Positions 7,075-15,045 are shown, counted from the first letter of the stretch. The stretch: 34,281 nt of DNA from Bacteroidaceae bacterium (GCA_024401275.1 JAKSLJ010000034.1:1-34281), one strand, 5' to 3'. Made by a program: numbers and translations. The notes: a model not told the origin generated them from the sequence alone.

Positions 7075-7896
7075 TTATTCAAATCTAATCATATCTGCCA
7101 GTTGCAGGAAGTAGTCGTTCGACCAGATGTCAAGTTCGCGATCATTCTCTATGTATGTGAGAACGTCTTGCTTGACGAGGTTGATGTCTGTGGATGATAG
7201 CTTCTCTCGCAGAGCCGTCAGGTATTCCTCCTTGCTAACATCGTTTCCGCTAAACTCCCGAATGCGCTCCTGCAGATGCGTGAAATCCAATGGTACTTGG
7301 TTTCGTACGTACCATTCGAAATCATACCAATCTCGTCCCTTGATACGGCGTTGCCATGCACGATAGACAAGGGCATGCATCTTGCCGGCATAGAGATCGG
7401 GGAGGGTGAAGCATCTTACGGAAAATGAGTATGGTTGCATGAGCAGTTTCTGTTCGGTAGAGAATAGAAGTGGTGGATTGGTGTCAAGTTCTATCTTCAC
7501 CTTCATCATCTTTCGCGTTTGGAACTTGATGTCATACGCCTCGGTGTCTTCCTTAAGAAATGCCGACTCTACACGTCCGAAGATTTTCTTGTCCTTCTTC
7601 ACAATCTCTACAGGCATACCTAATGTCTTGAACTCGTCAACGATGGCATCGAAGTAGTTCTCTATGTGTATCTGGTCGTTCTTTTCCGTGAGTGAGAAAT
7701 CCATGTCTTCGGAGTATCGTCTCAAACCATGGAAAATACGCAAGCAAGTGCCACCATAGAAGGCTGCATGCTCAAAGAATCCTCCGCGATTTAATCCTGC
7801 AAGTGCCACCTTCTGCATAACCTCACGTTGTGCACTCGTTAGTTCATTATTTGTTTGTGGATGATATTGTTCAACCAATTCGTCAAACATACTCAT
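7075..7896 (-). CDS. abiEii: AbiEii-type nucleotidyltransferase toxin
   Basis: 273 aa. A DNA-polymerase-beta-like nucleotidyltransferase of the AbiEii/type IV toxin family. The active-site region is intact: FYGGTCLR with G48-G49-T50, then RRYSEDMDFSL with E63-D64-x-D66 as the metal-binding acidic pair, then KVKIELDTNPP in the central strand and KGRDWYDFEWYV near residue 190. Family members are reversible bacteriostatic toxins that act in phage abortive infection, probably by modifying tRNA. The start overlaps the antitoxin stop by 4 bp (7893-7896), so translation is coupled. Length and motifs suggest a functional protein. Confidence 0.9.
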   Translation of the reverse strand: MSMFDELVEQYHPQTNNELTSAQREVMQKVALAGLNRGGFFEHAAFYGGTCLRIFHGLRRYSEDMDFSLTEKNDQIHIENYFDAIVDEFKTLGMPVEIVKKDKKIFGRVESAFLKEDTEAYDIKFQTRKMMKVKIELDTNPPLLFSTEQKLLMQPYSFSVRCFTLPDLYAGKMHALVYRAWQRRIKGRDWYDFEWYVRNQVPLDFTHLQERIREFSGNDVSKEEYLTALREKLSSTDINLVKQDVLTYIENDRELDIWSNDYFLQLADMIRFE

Positions 7897-8525
7897 AACT
7901 GTTCTATTATTTTAATAAGGTTTGTAAGTGTACTTTTCTTTCTGCCACATTCAGCACATTGGCGTATAATCTCTGTGTCAAAATGCTCAAGCTCATCCGT
8001 GTCGAACCGGAGATCTTCCTCAAGGTAGCGTTTAAGGGCTATGATGGAAAGATTCGGTACGTATGGGTCTGCGAGAATCATGTCACAGAGTGCTTTCTCG
8101 CGTGTTGCAATCAGGAAATTAGCTCCGTCATTCATTGCCGTACTGATGCCAATGTGAAAGTATTCCTCTGGTACTTGTATGTAGGTGAACCTACCAAGTT
8201 TGTTGCTAAAATCGCGGCTTCGCTTTACTGTTACTGCGGTCATGCTATAAACACGCTCGGGTATCAATCCGTAGTAACTCAATGCCCATTGCAACGATAC
8301 GTATGACGGACCATAGATATGGTTGGAACAGATGGGCATTGAAGGTGGAAAGCCGAAGTCGCTGCCATCTACCACATAGAGGCCACGCTTCAGACGAATA
8401 ATCTCGCCTGAGCGCTCCATGCTGGCTAATCTCTTTGCAGTATCGGCAAAATCTCCTATTTGTTTTATTATGATTTTGCCACTGACAGGAGTATTCCTAA
8501 ATGTCTTTATTACCTCTGCGTTCAT
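7893..8525 (-). CDS. abiEi: AbiEi-type antitoxin / autorepressor
   Basis: 210 aa. An N-terminal winged-helix domain (residues ~1-60) ends in the wing GEIIRLKRGLYVV, which is diagnostic for the AbiEi antitoxin family. The C-terminal antitoxin domain follows with SYVSLQWALSYYGLIPERVY and VTVKRSRDFSNKLGRF, typical of transcriptional regulators paired with AbiEii. It neutralises the toxin and represses the operon in the family. It is the first gene of a two-gene operon with a clear -7 box at 8549-8556 and an inverted-repeat candidate operator overlapping the promoter. Confidence 0.9.
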   Translation of the reverse strand: MNAEVIKTFRNTPVSGKIIIKQIGDFADTAKRLASMERSGEIIRLKRGLYVVDGSDFGFPPSMPICSNHIYGPSYVSLQWALSYYGLIPERVYSMTAVTVKRSRDFSNKLGRFTYIQVPEEYFHIGISTAMNDGANFLIATREKALCDMILADPYVPNLSIIALKRYLEEDLRFDTDELEHFDTEIIRQCAECGRKKSTLTNLIKIIEQL

Positions 8526-8548
8526 TACTTGTGTCTGTTTTTTCGGTG

Positions 8549-8556
8549 CAAAGTTA
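8549..8556 (-). promoter_or_regulatory. -7 box (TAACTTTG) of the AbiE operon
   Basis: The reverse strand reads TATAACTTTGC, an exact TAnnTTTG match, 24-31 bp before the AbiEi start codon. Confidence 0.6.
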
Positions 8557-8564
8557 TAAAAAAA

Positions 8565-8601
8565 TGCACAGAAAAAAGAGTTTTTCTCCGTTTTCTGTGC
8601 A
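8565..8601. promoter_or_regulatory. inverted repeat, candidate AbiEi operator
   Basis: TGCACAGAAAA (8565-8575) and TTTTCTGTGCA (8591-8601) form a perfect 11-bp dyad with a 15-bp spacer. It lies directly upstream of the -7 box and covers the expected -33 region. AbiEi proteins repress their own promoter by binding inverted repeats, so this is the natural operator candidate. Confidence 0.5.
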
Positions 8602-8669
8602 AATATTGATAACTTTCTTGTTTTATATATGCTTCTTCATATCCTCTCCTTCTACTCCTGCGTAAAGTT

Positions 8670-8921
8670 CTACGAGTTGCTTGCCAGTTCCTTTATAATG
8701 CCGTCGGCGAGACCTTCCGCCGGAACGACGATATCTTCTGCGCCCGTTATCTCCGCAATCATGAGGAATATCTGTGCGGCAGGTACGATTACATCTGCGC
8801 GGCTTTCGCGCAGATTGAAGCGCAGCATTCTTTCCTCCACGTATTTGCAATTAACGAGAAAGTTTGTTGCAGATACGCCATTTTCGTGATTATGAATGAT
8901 TTGTTTTTCTAAGTGGTTTCA
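8670..8921 (-). pseudogene. 3' remnant of a Ppx/GppA exopolyphosphatase gene
   Basis: The minus-strand frame (stop TAG 8670-8672, no start codon, TGA upstream near 8922) reads GVSATNFLVNCKYVEERM, then LRFNLRESRADVIVPAAQIF, then GAEDIVVPAEGLADGIIKEL. The segments RADVIVPAAxIF and VPxxGLADGII are the signature of the C-terminal end of Bacteroidetes Ppx/GppA phosphatases (about 300 aa when complete). About 83 codons survive. It runs in the same direction as AbiE, and its 3' end abuts the AbiE promoter. Confidence 0.75.
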
Positions 8922-8951
8922 GCTGTGAACAACCAATAGATTTTGCTATAT

Positions 8952-8990
8952 TACTACGGTAACTATAAAAAAATACTACTTACCGTAGTA
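8952..8990. promoter_or_regulatory. TACTACGGTAA inverted repeat upstream of the broken ATPase gene
   Basis: TACTACGGTAA (8952-8962) and TTACCGTAGTA (8980-8990) form a perfect 11-bp dyad with a 17-bp AT-rich spacer, about 70 bp before the ATG at 9062. It looks like an operator or a small hairpin belonging to the broken gene. Confidence 0.45.
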
Positions 8991-9061
8991 GTTTTAATGC
9001 ATTTTCTTGCTGGAATGATAATATTTTTGTACTTTTGCATCCAAATTAACAAGGTGAATCT

Positions 9062-9557
9062 ATGGCAAATACAATCATAGGAAGAAAAAAGGAATCCATA
9101 TTACTCAATGAACTATATAATAGCAACAAGGCAGAGTTTATTGCTGTATATGGAAGAAGTACTGACAGATCTCTGTAATTGCGATTTTGTGCGCAGATAT
9201 ACGGCTTTTGGAAAAACAGAGCGCGATATGATGTACCAACTCACAGACCTCTATACCTTGTTTTATTTGCGTTTTGTAAAGTCCTATAACGGAGGTGACG
9301 AACATTACTGGAGTCACAGACAAACTGACATTACATCATGGCAAGGCTACGCATTTGAACAAATCTGTCTTCACCACATACAGCAGATAAAACGTAAATT
9401 AGGTATAAATGGAATACTCAGTAATGTTTGTACATACTCTTGGCTTCCTTTTACCGATAAGAATGAAAAGCAACACCGTGGAGGACAGATTGACCTCATT
9501 CTTGACAGAGGAGACAAGAAATCCGTAAATTGTAAATGTAATGGTGATTATTTCTGA
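9062..9557 (+). pseudogene. AAA-ATPase with DUF234 C-terminus, internally deleted
   Basis: The ATG at 9062 starts MANTIIGRKKESILLNELYN...EFIAVYGR, the conserved N-terminus of the archaeal-type AAA ATPases of Bacteroidetes, but it breaks off exactly before the Walker A motif and hits TAA at 9176-9178. From ~9150, in another frame, the C-terminal DUF234 domain is readable: CDFVRRYTAFGK, YQLTDLYTLFYLRFVKS, WQGYAFEQICLHHIQQIKR and GGQIDLILDRGD. The very end is replaced by unrelated residues after RGDKK. A deletion of roughly 250-300 codons removed the whole ATPase core, and the 3' end was lost at a second junction that runs into the DUF2207 gene. Not functional. Confidence 0.8.
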
Positions 9558-10536
9558 TATACGCGACAGATTGAAGAACGTAGACCTTCATTTCTATGTG
9601 ATAATTCTCTGGGTAGTTGTGCTAGCGAGAGTTTTGTTTGCCTTTGGAGACACGCTTCTGGACATTGATTATTCGGAGGGAGATGATGCTATTCCGTATG
9701 TCCTGCTGGCTGGAATATGTGTCGTTTATGTAATTGTCTGGTACATGAAAGGGCGTGATCCAAAGAAGCCTACCGTCATTCCGCAATATGACAACCCGCT
9801 GAAGTCCATCAATCCTTCGCTGGCTGGGCATCTTGTGGGTTGCTATTCTCGCAGAACTCCTTCCGCAATGCTCTCTCTTATAATGAAAGGAGCCGTAAAG
9901 CTTAATGTCATAAATGAATATGAAAGAGAATACATTCGCACCAATCTGGCTCTTGGCACGCTCGACGAGATAGAACGCTTCATGCTCAATGAATACTTCA
10001 AGGACTCTGACACCCTCAGAAACAATGATGTCCGTCAGCGGAAAGCGATGCACGAGGCATACAGAGCTACTGAGAACCATATAATAGATAAGGCAAAGAA
10101 AGCTTTTCCTTTCATCGTAAATGACACTATGGCTGCGGTTTTTGTGCTGATAAATCTTGTAGTTGCTATGGGATGTGCTTCTCTGAATATCCACATGGAA
10201 ACATTCTTTGCCGTTTCTGCCATGGGACTTCTCGCCTTGTTCGTCTTTCTTTATTTTCTCGGAAAAGAGAGTCAGCAGAGTGTTGAGAGCAAAGCTTTGG
10301 TTGAAGGCTACAGGATGTATCTTGACACAGCGCTGCATGATGTGAAGGAAATGGAGCGTCTGCTACCTTATGCCGTAGCTTTTAATCTGGAAAACGACTG
10401 GCTGCATAAATTTGGATTGTATGCTAAAGAGGCGAAATACAACCCAGAGTGGTGCAAACTTCCTGACGGTTACGAAATGGATTTTGACACATTCAAACGT
10501 ATCATAAAACATGTTGTCGTGAACTTCAATAGTTGA
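9541..10536 (+). CDS. DUF2207-type membrane protein, 5'-truncated
   Basis: 331 aa. It holds the cytoplasmic and membrane half of the DUF2207 family: hydrophobic segments at about 16-36 and 53-68, then YMKGRDPKKPTVIPQYDNPL (family hallmark), the SAMLSLIMKGAVKLNVI region, two more membrane segments at about 200-245, and the C-terminal LLPYAVAFNLENDWLHKFG motif. The ~250-residue N-terminal extracellular domain and signal peptide of normal members are missing, and the ORF begins exactly where the deleted ATPase gene ends, so the 5' half was lost in the same rearrangement. It may be a pseudogene. Function unknown. Confidence 0.7.
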   Translation: MVIISDIRDRLKNVDLHFYVIILWVVVLARVLFAFGDTLLDIDYSEGDDAIPYVLLAGICVVYVIVWYMKGRDPKKPTVIPQYDNPLKSINPSLAGHLVGCYSRRTPSAMLSLIMKGAVKLNVINEYEREYIRTNLALGTLDEIERFMLNEYFKDSDTLRNNDVRQRKAMHEAYRATENHIIDKAKKAFPFIVNDTMAAVFVLINLVVAMGCASLNIHMETFFAVSAMGLLALFVFLYFLGKESQQSVESKALVEGYRMYLDTALHDVKEMERLLPYAVAFNLENDWLHKFGLYAKEAKYNPEWCKLPDGYEMDFDTFKRIIKHVVVNFNS

Positions 10537-10554
10537 GAAAAGTTGAGAAAACAG

Positions 10555-10598
10555 AAAGTGCGTTGAAGGGTAGTTGCTTATACCGTTCAACGCACTTT
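10555..10598. terminator. bidirectional terminator
   Basis: AAAGTGCGTTGAA (10555-10567) pairs with TTCAACGCACTTT (10586-10598). It is flanked by TTCTTCTTG on the plus side and by T-rich sequence on the minus side (TTTCTGTTTTCTC). It separates the convergent DUF2207 and zinc-ribbon genes. Confidence 0.75.
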
Positions 10599-10623
10599 TC
10601 TTCTTGTTTAGTATTATCCTTTT

Positions 10624-10947
10624 TTATTTCTTGAAGAATTTCTTTATCTGACTCATGCTCCATAAGAATCCGCCAACCATAAAGGCGAGTCCAAGAGCGA
10701 GAAGCCCGAGAGAATCCCACGAGAATCCGTCCTTGCTCAGTATGGAAGCCATGGCGAATGTGAGAACTATGCCCACCAAGAATGATGCCAGTGCCCAGAA
10801 ACTGTCTTGCAAGAACTCAAGGATGTCGCGTAGCTTATACTCGTTCGACTTTTCTATTTCTCCACCACAATAAGGGCAGGTAACGGCGTCAGAAAGCTCA
10901 ATTACCTTTCCGCAGTGTGGGCAAGTGTTTACAGTGAATAATCCCAT
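10624..10947 (-). CDS. zinc-ribbon membrane protein
   Basis: 107 aa. The N-terminal zinc ribbon has CPHCG and CPYCG knuckles (Cys 9, 12, 24 and 27). A short amphipathic linker follows, then two membrane helices at about residues 50-71 and 78-97, ending in a basic KKFFKK tail, which predicts a cytoplasmic zinc ribbon anchored in the inner membrane. No specific family role is known to me. It starts 9 bp after the stop codon of the lipoprotein gene, so the two form an operon ending at the 10555-10598 hairpin. Confidence 0.75.
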   Translation of the reverse strand: MGLFTVNTCPHCGKVIELSDAVTCPYCGGEIEKSNEYKLRDILEFLQDSFWALASFLVGIVLTFAMASILSKDGFSWDSLGLLALGLAFMVGGFLWSMSQIKKFFKK

Positions 10948-10956
10948 GGTAGTCTC

Positions 10957-11823
10957 TTAGAGAGCCTTTGAAACTTCGAAGATGCTCTTGATGTCTTCGC
11001 GACCATTCTTCTCAACCCATACGCGACCAATGCTCAAATCAATCTTCTTTACAGTGTAGCCATCGCTGTATGAATCTACTACAGCAACAGAAACCATGTC
11101 GCCTTCCTTATATTCAGGAACCAATGGAATAACCTTCACATTTTCCTTCTTTGCAGCATAGATGTGGTCTGCAAAACCAAGAACGAGAACCTTGTCGTCA
11201 GCAATGTTGATGCAAGTAGCTTTCTTCCACTTGCCGTCCTCAAAGTAAGCAACAGGAGCACCTGGCTCGAGTTCGCCGTTAGTGAGAACCTTGAATGAGT
11301 TTGGCTTGAGCTGGTCAACGAACTTCTCAGCGAAGCCAGTGCCGTCGCCCTTGTAGTTGAGGTCGAGATATACAGTTTTAGGAGCATCTGCAGAAGCGTC
11401 GTCAGTTACGAGAGCACGCTGCATGCCAGAACCTGACTGCCACCAAGTGAGCACAATGTCACCCTTCTTTGCTGTCGCACCCTTTGGAAGAGGAATACAG
11501 AGAGCAGTAGGAGTCTTGCCGTTTACCTTGCCGTCAGTAACGTCATTGTAAGTGTCATGATAGAAAATCATAACCTCTCTTGTGAGGTCTTTCTTTTCCT
11601 CAACCTTCTTTGGATAGAATGTGTAAGGAGCAAGGTAGTACTGACCAGCTTCAAACTCAAGGTCAATAGTCTTAGGGAAGTCCCAAGGGTAGTCGTTGTA
11701 GTTGTCAGCAGCAGCTACCTCAGTGTTTGTAGAATCGCCGCCTTCAGCAGCCTTGTCTGTCTTGCCACCGCAGCTAGCAAGAGTGAATGCCATAGCTGCA
11801 AAGAGAATCAATGACTTTTTCAT
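10957..11823 (-). CDS. lipoprotein of unknown function
   Basis: 288 aa. A clear lipoprotein signal: MKKSLILFAAMAFTLASC with the lipobox cysteine at residue 18, followed by GGKTDKAAEGGDS, an acidic, serine-containing linker. The mature part is beta-rich with repeated short barrel-like stretches (KKGDIVLTWWQ, GAPVAYFEDGKWKKATCINI, YKEGDMVSVAVVDSYSDGY, GRVWVEKNGRED), suggesting small SH3- or Tudor-like beta folds. No enzyme motif is visible. Probably on the outer membrane or periplasmic face. First gene of the operon with the zinc-ribbon protein; the promoter -7 box is at 11895-11902. Confidence 0.75.
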   Translation of the reverse strand: MKKSLILFAAMAFTLASCGGKTDKAAEGGDSTNTEVAAADNYNDYPWDFPKTIDLEFEAGQYYLAPYTFYPKKVEEKKDLTREVMIFYHDTYNDVTDGKVNGKTPTALCIPLPKGATAKKGDIVLTWWQSGSGMQRALVTDDASADAPKTVYLDLNYKGDGTGFAEKFVDQLKPNSFKVLTNGELEPGAPVAYFEDGKWKKATCINIADDKVLVLGFADHIYAAKKENVKVIPLVPEYKEGDMVSVAVVDSYSDGYTVKKIDLSIGRVWVEKNGREDIKSIFEVSKAL

Positions 11824-11894
11824 AGTTGTTTTTGTTAGTAATGTTAGTATTGGTTAGATTTATTCGGTGTAATATTGGTTTGGGTTTACTGCTG

Positions 11895-11902
11895 CAAATA
11901 TA
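11895..11902 (-). promoter_or_regulatory. -7 box (TATATTTG) of the lipoprotein operon
   Basis: The reverse strand reads TATATTTGC, an exact TAnnTTTG match, about 72 bp before the ATG at 11823. The divergent region 11824-12147 otherwise holds only AT-rich DNA, a TTCCTTA-N10-TAAGGAA dyad (11954-11977) and the GH9 promoter. Confidence 0.55.
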
Positions 11903-12038
11903 AGTAATTAAATTCGTTATTCTTGCGTTTTTGAAGAAAAAAGCAAAAAAATCTTCCTTATTAATACTATTAAGGAATAAATAGTGTCAATCTGTTTCTT
12001 TTTTTCTTCATTTCCCTTTCTTATTAATGTATTTTTAC

Positions 12039-12046
12039 TAACTTTG
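12039..12046 (+). promoter_or_regulatory. -7 box (TAACTTTG) of the GH9 gene
   Basis: An exact TAnnTTTG match, ~100 bp before the ATG at 12148. The transcript leader would contain the hairpin at 12107-12127. Confidence 0.55.
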
Positions 12047-12106
12047 CAGAGTCTTACACACCGAAAGGCACAGCAGAATAACCATCAACCCTGCAAATAA
12101 CCCGTT

Positions 12107-12127
12107 CCCGAAAGTCTCGCTTTCGGG
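12107..12127 (+). other. hairpin in the GH9 mRNA leader
   Basis: CCCGAAAG-TCTCG-CTTTCGGG is a perfect 8-bp stem with a 5-nt loop, followed by CAAAAAAAAAC and then the start codon 20 bp later. It is placed where it could affect mRNA stability or ribosome access. The A-run follows the stem, so it is not a terminator on this strand. Confidence 0.4.
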
Positions 12128-12147
12128 CAAAAAAAAACAATAACCCA

Positions 12148-14463
12148 ATGAAACAATTCAGAACTAACCTCCTCGCAACCCTCTGCCTTCTTCTCTTTTC
12201 GGGCACCGTTTCAGCCACTAAGTTTCTCGAAGCACGAATCGTTGACAAGGACTACCTTCTCCTACACTTCCGCGATGGAGAAGTGCATTACCGTGACAGC
12301 GGAACCGGCGAAAGTGCGTTTCTCGGACATTCATTCGCCGAAGGAGACGATACATTGGTCGTCTTCGGACAGCGACTAAATGCACAGCGCGCTGTCATAG
12401 TAGACAATTGGACCGTCTCTTCTAACAACGATAAGTCGTGGGGAAAGAAGACGCCAATCTCCGTTTTCAGGAAAAGCAAGCCGATGAACACTGACCACAC
12501 CCTCTCCAGCGAACTCGACCACTGGCTCTTCCTGCGTCTCCCACAGCCTATGAAGCAAGGCTGCACATACAGCATACAGATGCCTTCAGACATCGGTCTT
12601 GAGGCTGATGCAACCAACAAGGCAGAAGTGAAATACGACATCTACAGCTCACCTTCTGAGGCTGTCCATGTCAACATCATAGGCTATTCGCCAAAACAGC
12701 CGATACATGCAGCCGACCTTTACCTTTGGATGGGCGACGGCGGACAGCGCGACTATTCTGCATTCGAAGGAAAGCGCGTATGGCTCTATAACGTTAAGAC
12801 AGGAAAGACAAAGCAGGTCGGAAAAGTCAAGTTCTGGAAACATGCTGCTGAGTCAAAGCATGAAGCCAACAAGAAGAACGACACAGGTTCCGATGTTTGG
12901 ACCATTGACTTCGCCTGCACTCAGTCCGGTCGCTATCGCCTCGTAGTGGAAGATGTTGGTTGCAGCATGGACTTTGACATCAGTAACGAAGTCTATTTCG
13001 AACCTTACCATTACTCAGTAAGAGGTTACTACTATATGCGACTCGGCGAGAAGCCGAATCCTAACATCTCTCCAGTGCCACGCCAGCCGGCTTTCATTCC
13101 TGAGGACGATCCTGTCGGTCTCACTGTTTACATAACAGACCTTCAGCCATGGCATCCTGACTGGCGAAAGCATCGTGGCGATGTGTGGGACGAGCCTCAC
13201 TTCAAGCCTGCCAAGGAATCTTTCTTCTGGCAGCATCGTTTGCCTGGAAACCCAGTTAATGTGAAGGTCAAGGGCGGACATTCCGATGCCTTCGACTGGG
13301 ATCGCCATCTGGCACATGTCAGCAATATCTACGACCTCTTGCTGCCATATTTGCTCACTAACGGCCGCATCACCGAGGACAACCTCAATATTACGGAGAG
13401 TGGCAATGGCATTCCGGACATCGTTGACGAGGCGAGAAACGAGGTGGACTTCTTCCTCAGCATCCGCGACAGTGATGGCGGATACAGCCAGGGAGTAACA
13501 AATCCTTCCCAGGAGTGGAGCATCATGTTCCAAGCCGGCAGTACGACCATTGCAGCATGGGCTAATGCGGCAAACTGCGCTATGCTTGCCGACTGTTTCC
13601 GCGTGATGGGCAACGACTCGCTGATGCAGTACTATCGTGATGAGGCTATAACCGCATACGAATATGCTTCCCGCCAACAGAACCAACAGCTCGACGATTC
13701 GCAGCATATTGGAGATGGTGCTATGAAAGGACGCGACTTCCGTCAGATGGCAGCGGCATATCTTTATAATGTCACTGGCGATACCAAGTGGGAAAAGATC
13801 ATGGCTGAGGGAAGCATCGTCAAGAGCCCACAGTCACGCATCTGGAATCAGCGTAATGGATACCAGATTTGGGGCACGGCAGCCTACCTTATCTGTCCTC
13901 ACGAGCGTCACTATCCGGAGCTGTATAGTAACATGAAGAGCAGTGTGTGCTTCGAAGCAGACGAGAACCATGTCAAGCCAAGTTCTCTCCGACCATCACG
14001 ACGCACTACAAACGATGCCCGTTGGCAGACCTCCGAGAATCTTCAGCTTCTTATGCTCGCCCATTATGTTACGACAGATCGTAGCAAGCGACAGCAACTT
14101 GAGCATGCTATGTATATAGATGCCGACTGGTGCTTGGGACGCAATCCTTCAAACACAGTGGAAATGACTGGTCTTGGACAGCGCCACATTACCGACTGCT
14201 ACACAACAGGTCGCAACGATGGCGTTCCAGGTTCACACCCGGGTCAGACGCCATTCAATGGAACAGAGACATGGTCTCCGGGCAATGGAGGTGACGCACG
14301 AATTCTCCTTAACCGTTGCTATCCGGATTGGAATGCCGGAGGATGGCCTTCACAGGAGTCTTTCTTCAATCAGCGCTATATGTGGGTAAACGGTGAGTTT
14401 ACACCGCGTGAAACAATGCGTGGCAAGATGGCTCTCCTCGGTTATCTTTGGGGCATCAGATAG
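12148..14463 (+). CDS. glycoside hydrolase family 9 protein (secreted)
   Basis: 771 aa. Signal peptide about 1-23 (LLATLCLLLFSGTVSA). An N-terminal beta region and a CelD_N-type Ig-like domain follow (SEAVHVNIIGYSPKQP..., about 165-290). The (alpha/alpha)6-barrel catalytic domain begins near 370 with GGHSDAFDWDRH (G376-H387; the GH9 motif GGWxDAGDxxK, with D380 and D383 as the nucleophile-activating aspartates). It continues with ESGNGIPDIVDEARNEVDFFL (from E417), DWCLGRNPSNTVEMTGLGQRH, and a C-terminal segment MWVNGEFTPRE in which E750 may be the catalytic acid. The substitutions (H for W, F for G) make it a divergent GH9 of uncertain substrate; a beta-glucan or similar glycan is likely. It is alone in its transcription unit and probably periplasmic. 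Confidence 0.88.
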   Translation: MKQFRTNLLATLCLLLFSGTVSATKFLEARIVDKDYLLLHFRDGEVHYRDSGTGESAFLGHSFAEGDDTLVVFGQRLNAQRAVIVDNWTVSSNNDKSWGKKTPISVFRKSKPMNTDHTLSSELDHWLFLRLPQPMKQGCTYSIQMPSDIGLEADATNKAEVKYDIYSSPSEAVHVNIIGYSPKQPIHAADLYLWMGDGGQRDYSAFEGKRVWLYNVKTGKTKQVGKVKFWKHAAESKHEANKKNDTGSDVWTIDFACTQSGRYRLVVEDVGCSMDFDISNEVYFEPYHYSVRGYYYMRLGEKPNPNISPVPRQPAFIPEDDPVGLTVYITDLQPWHPDWRKHRGDVWDEPHFKPAKESFFWQHRLPGNPVNVKVKGGHSDAFDWDRHLAHVSNIYDLLLPYLLTNGRITEDNLNITESGNGIPDIVDEARNEVDFFLSIRDSDGGYSQGVTNPSQEWSIMFQAGSTTIAAWANAANCAMLADCFRVMGNDSLMQYYRDEAITAYEYASRQQNQQLDDSQHIGDGAMKGRDFRQMAAAYLYNVTGDTKWEKIMAEGSIVKSPQSRIWNQRNGYQIWGTAAYLICPHERHYPELYSNMKSSVCFEADENHVKPSSLRPSRRTTNDARWQTSENLQLLMLAHYVTTDRSKRQQLEHAMYIDADWCLGRNPSNTVEMTGLGQRHITDCYTTGRNDGVPGSHPGQTPFNGTETWSPGNGGDARILLNRCYPDWNAGGWPSQESFFNQRYMWVNGEFTPRETMRGKMALLGYLWGIR

Positions 14464-14506
14464 GCAGCAACTCTTGCTCATCAGGAGAAGACTATAATTA
14501 AATAAT

Positions 14507-14540
14507 GAGGGCGTGTCTGTTACTGTGAGACGCCCTCTTT
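14507..14540 (+). terminator. terminator of the GH9 gene
   Basis: The stem GAGGGCGT-g-TCT / (g)AGA-CGCCCTC is followed by TTTG, about 45 bp after the GH9 stop codon. Confidence 0.65.
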
Positions 14541-14543
14541 GTA

Positions 14544-14687
14544 TCAATAATCATAGAGATCCGGCACATCATCAGGTTGACGGCGGTGCATTAACTGGTC
14601 CCAGTTAGACAGACACTTCCTGCCCACATTGTTCATGGCACGCTCCACGATTGTCATGTATTCCGCTCTGCTCATGCCTGGAGCCAT
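14544..14687 (-). CDS. small protein or gene fragment, 47 aa
   Basis: Read on the minus strand: MAPGMSRAEYMTIVERAMNN, then a helical stretch, ending RRQPDDVPDLYDY at a TGA (14544-14546). Codon choice and the conserved-looking acidic tail suggest real coding sequence, but no promoter or ribosome binding site is seen and the frame could be the 3' end of a longer lost gene. I do not recognise the family. Confidence 0.4.
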   Translation of the reverse strand: MAPGMSRAEYMTIVERAMNNVGRKCLSNWDQLMHRRQPDDVPDLYDY

Positions 14688-14709
14688 ATGGTGGAAAACA
14701 AAAAAATAA

Positions 14710-14928
14710 GATATTTGGGTTTATGTCTTATTCCTATTCGGTGCATTCTTAACAACAGCATCTTTATTCATGCCTCCAATAGGAGTTATAGCATCAAGTG
14801 TTATTACTGTATTCGGGATAATTTCAGTATTAATTGCAGTTGTTTTAGCCATCCAAACACACTATGTTATAGAAGTGCATTTTGGTGAAAACAAGTCATT
14901 CATATGGAAACCAACGAAAGATGATTAA
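14710..14928 (+). pseudogene. fragment of a small two-helix membrane protein (start lost)
   Basis: The plus-strand frame DIWVYVLFLFGAFLTTASLF, then MPPIGVIASSVITVFGII and further hydrophobic residues, ending KSFIWKPTKDD at TAA 14926-14928, encodes two clear membrane segments and a charged tail. It is preceded in frame by a TAA (14707-14709) with no start codon, while the +1 frame has a start (ATG 14688, MVENKKIRYLG) that loses the hydrophobic pattern. A frameshift in or just after the A-run 14699-14706 would join them. Most likely a broken gene. Confidence 0.5.
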
Positions 14929-14989
14929 TCACTTATCTTTATGTATGATGGGAACTTTGCGGTGTTATCTGTAGATTTCCCATTTATTA

Positions 14990-15021
14990 TTTGCATATTC
15001 CAAATATTAATTCTAACTTTG
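14990..15021 (+). promoter_or_regulatory. full -33/-7 promoter for the acidic paralogue pair
   Basis: TTTG (14990-14993), a 20-bp spacer, then TAACTTTG (15014-15021). This is a complete match to the Bacteroidetes sigma-ABfr promoter. It ends 24 bp before the ATG at 15046, which fixes that codon as the start rather than the in-frame ATG at 14941. Confidence 0.75.
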
Positions 15022-15045
15022 CACCCAATCAAACTTATAACATAT

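Noticed and set aside
8629-8889. Plus-strand ORF of 86 codons
   Set aside because: The opposite strand carries a recognisable Ppx/GppA C-terminus, so this frame is a shadow.
13015-13707. Minus-strand ORF of 230 codons within the GH9 gene
   Set aside because: Antisense shadow of a well-supported GH9 domain; no domain or promoter of its own.
14941-15045. Upstream in-frame start for paralogue A
   Set aside because: A full -33/-7 promoter lies inside this stretch and the paralogue's N-terminus aligns from the ATG at 15046.
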